From contig CM014732.1 of the NCBI GenBank assembly GCA_004329165.1, forward strand, positions 3,509,597-3,573,596: 64,000 bases of DNA. The letters are read 5' to 3'. The DNA comes from Spatholobus suberectus. Its lineage: Eukaryota > Streptophyta > Magnoliopsida > Fabales > Fabaceae. Positions 61,812 through 64,000 of this stretch are shown one piece after another. A program made the position numbers and the translations under genes. A model generated the notes under the pieces. The model ran no database searches, was not told where the DNA came from, and worked only from the letters and a program-made list of their open reading frames with translations. Positions within the stretch are counted from its first letter, which is position 1. The number at the start of each line of letters is the position of its first letter.

Positions 61812-62230
61812 AAGCAGCATGTGCCAATCTCCTCAACTTCATTCTGTTGTGTGGTTGAAACATTTCCAAACCTCCCAATAGTTTTAAGATTTGAATTTTT
61901 TTTCTCATGTACAAATGCAATTGAAATCGCAACATGATTTATGATAAACTCCACCTCATTAGGACTAAGGGTGTCTAATAATGGAACATATGTCACTGCA
62001 CAGCTATTGCAAGCCTCCATATAGCAATGATCCATTCAAGGAAGTTGGATCCACATATGCCACACAGATCTCTAGGATTGATACCACGACTCCTTATGGG
62101 ATAACCCATTTTCATGGTAGCTACATGAACATCTTGATACGTGAGCCATGCATATGAACCCACTTGAGAAGGTATATTATCATCAAATGTCTTCATCGTA
62201 TTCCACGGTCCATCTCCAAATCCAAGACAA
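61812..62230 (-). pseudogene. Long-chain acyl-CoA synthetase fragment
   Basis: Minus-strand frames read VGSYAWLTYQDVHVATMKMG then RSRGINPRDLCGICGSNFLE and, after a two-base shift near 62035, MEACNSCAVTYVPLLDTLSP, NEVEFIINHVAISIAFVHEK and LKTIGRFGNVSTTQQNEVEE. These correspond to the N-terminal third of plant long-chain acyl-CoA synthetases (LACS; the EWIIAMEACN...VPLYDTLG region), enzymes that activate fatty acids with ATP and CoA. The AMP-binding core that should follow is missing. The parts are joined without an intron, and about a dozen residues after HEKK are deleted. Non-functional. Confidence 0.85.
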
Positions 62231-62420
62231 GGAATCAAGTTATCTTCACTAAAAGTAGATAAAAGTCTTTCCAGGTCATAAAGAGTATGACCACTGTCAA
62301 TGTGATGTAAACTTCTATTGCCTTTCCCAGATTCAATGCTAACAATGAGATTAGAAGATTCCATCCCAACATTTTCCAAGTGCAGCAATAACTGCATGCA
62401 ATGAACAATAATAATCAACT
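62225..62420 (-). pseudogene. RGLG/copine-type vWA domain fragment
   Basis: The minus-strand frame reads GMESSNLIVSIESGKGNRSL, HHIDSGHTLYDLERLLSTFS, EDNLIPCLGFGD, which matches the start of the copine/von Willebrand A domain of plant RGLG RING ubiquitin ligases (family pattern ESSNLI-GID-TKSN ... RSLHHI ... DEDNLIPC-GFGD). The metal-site motif is already altered (IESGKGN in place of IDFTKSN). At GFGD the frame runs directly into acyl-CoA synthetase sequence, so the two gene pieces are fused. RGLG ligases act in hormone and stress signalling; this piece lacks the RING finger and most of the domain. Confidence 0.8.
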
Positions 62421-62541
62421 AACTTGAAATACCTTTTTGTATAATAGGAACAAGAGTAATGTGGGTATTATTGATATCCATATGAGGGTTGCGTTCCGGC
62501 ACCGTTTTAGCGGGCATGACATCGAGAATGAAAGCACCAAA

Positions 62542-62746
62542 TGTTTTTCAGTATTGGTGTAGTACGTATGTGTAAATAGCAAATACTTGTCTGTAACTAG
62601 GCATAACAAGAGCCTACAATTTTGGGATTTTTTTTTTTCCAAATTGCAGCAACAAACCATAACTGATTCTAATTCTCATTCCTATAATACCCTTATTGCA
62701 ATATGTATCCCTTTATCCACTTACGTGTTAGACTTGGCCCATAACA
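62542..62746 (-). repeat. Upstream LTR-like direct repeat
   Basis: Begins TGTTATGGGCC on the minus strand; partner of 61542-61728. Confidence 0.65.
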
Positions 62747-64000
62747 ATCCCGTACACAAGTTTCTACATAAAATGTACAAGTTTAGGTGTGTAGTCTCTC
62801 TAACATTGTTATCAATCTGTCTTCACCTCGATCTCTCTTATCACTCTCTATATAAATGAGAATAGCTATCTGGCCTCTCAGCACTTCACTTTCTCCACTC
62901 TTCCTCACCTTTACTTTAATTTAAATACTTTCCTCTCCTTTCACCGTGTGTTTCACACTCCACTATTGCATCTCAAAGTTCTAACGCTTCTCTTCAAATT
63001 TAAACTCTTATATTCAATTGTTTCCTTATCTTCTCCTTGAACTTCCTTTATCTTCTCTAATTAGGTTACAACTTCCTTCTCTTTTCGATAACTTCTCTTA
63101 TATATCTTTTCCAATTAGGTTTTAATAATGCTTCTAAATCGAACATCACGAAACCCTTATCTCACAAGTCACAAGTCGGAGCCAACAAAAATCTGAAAGC
63201 ACCTATAATAAAAAGCCATTTGTTCAGATAGGTTGGGTAAATCTACATCTTATTCAATCATTGGTCACTTTACCTACTCCTAACAATTCCCCTCTCCCTG
63301 TTTTCTTTTTTCTCGCATCAATGGAGTTGAAAGGTGTTCTCCTCGACATGTGTAACCTTTCCTGACACTATGTCATCGTTTTCTCTTTGCAAAGGTATTT
63401 GTTTAACTTCCACACACTTCTTAATCCTCTTGATTAGATTGATTATCTGAAAATCGAATACGCTCCAATTTGACTAGCCACAACCTTTTTTTGATTTTTT
63501 TCATTCAACTTTTTGTTTTTGTTTAATTGATTCAGCCAATCAATTCTGCTATCATGGGTGTCTTTGGATTGTGTCAATTGTGGATTGGATTTTGTATAAA
63601 TTTGATTTCGTTTCCAATTTTTCCTTGAAATTTATCTAATCTTCTATACATTGTTGTTTTGGCTATGCTTACCCTCTCTATTCTTTCTATACCTTGTGGT
63701 TCCAATGAAACATCTGATTAATTTTCATCATTGATACCCTTTAGGTGGTGCTGACAGAAACATCTAATCAATTTCCTTATGAGTTGGACTGTTCTTCTTA
63801 CATAATCCCCAACTTGTAGCCATGTTAATGTTTTGGAAAGCACACAAGTTACTTTGGGATGCGCTTGATTACATTGTTCTTTGGAAGCATATGCCTTATT
63901 TTTTGCATTTGAAAAAAAAAATCAAGAGGAAGACATGAGATATTATTTATTTAAGGTCCAATATGTATCTATTATTGGCTGAGATGCCTTCTTTCCTGTA
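62747..64000. other. Pyrimidine-rich flank, no gene recognised
   Basis: CT-rich on the plus strand from about 62870 to 63120 and again near 63300, as in plant 5' leaders. An ATG at about 63321 opens only a short frame (MELKGVLLDMCNLS). It could be the start of a plus-strand gene that continues beyond the window, but nothing recognisable is encoded here. Confidence 0.35.

Larger units (their letters stand above)
61542..62746 (-). mobile_element. Non-autonomous LTR element with captured host gene pieces
   Basis: On the minus strand: LTR-like repeat 62746 down to about 62542 (starts TGTTATGGGCCAAGTC, ends near AAAAACA), then TTTGGTGCTTTCATT as a plausible primer-site region, then a gag-like start ATGCCCGCTAAAACGG near 62516, then fragments of two host genes (62420-61812), a purine-rich AGAGGGATGGAAA tract, and the second LTR-like repeat from 61728 (TGCTATGAGCCAAGTC) to about 61542. 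The repeats share about 170 bp with some mismatches. No retrotransposon enzyme is present. No target duplication was found, so the outer ends are tentative. Confidence 0.5.

Noticed and set aside
62587..62859. 90-codon plus-strand frame near the right end
   Set aside because: It is antisense to an LTR-like repeat and extends into CT-rich sequence without motifs.

Overview
The window looks like a nuclear chromosome segment of a dicot plant, most likely a legume such as soybean; the species itself is an inference. Genes have short exons and GT-AG introns. The DNA between them is very AT-rich, with long (AT)n tracts, and is filled with plant transposable elements: Ty1/copia, a long gypsy-type LTR, Mutator-like, hAT, Helitron, MITE and SINE-like sequences. 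No bacterial features are present.

Three host genes can be supported. (1) 728-3443, +: the last seven exons of an exportin-4 (XPO4) nuclear transport receptor gene; the rest lies to the left of the window, and a Ty1/copia 3' end with its LTR sits in the upstream intron (1-543). (2) 14348-14914, -: a complete single-exon ALOG/LSH transcription regulator, a GC-rich island in AT-rich surroundings. (3) 51245-59681, -: a complete eight-exon L-threonine aldolase gene (362 aa). Its introns hold a young but broken 4.7 kb copia element (54104-58770) and a 361-bp pair of inverted LTR-like arms with its own target-site duplication (52840-53200).

Between the genes, 4-14 kb contains MITEs and a 1.69 kb Mutator-like element (8129-9816) whose interior is packed with short palindromes. 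From 15 to 23.5 kb there are AT-rich DNA and several MITE or foldback elements. From 23.7 to 36.1 kb there is a nested block: two Helitron-like copies in opposite orientation form the outer ends, AT-rich repeats also in inverted orientation lie inside them, and the centre holds a decayed gene fragment, a 2,990-bp solo LTR with a perfect 5-bp duplication, and a 534-bp hAT-type MITE with a perfect 8-bp duplication. From 36 to 51 kb there is mostly AT-rich DNA with one MITE and several SINE-like relics.

The right end (about 61.5-62.75 kb) holds the most unusual object. Direct LTR-like repeats of about 200 bp enclose, on the minus strand, a fragment of an RGLG/copine-type vWA domain fused to a fragment of a long-chain acyl-CoA synthetase. 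This looks like a non-autonomous LTR element that captured pieces of two host genes.

The genes show no functional link to each other. The main story is transposable elements nesting in and around host genes without breaking the exons that can be checked.
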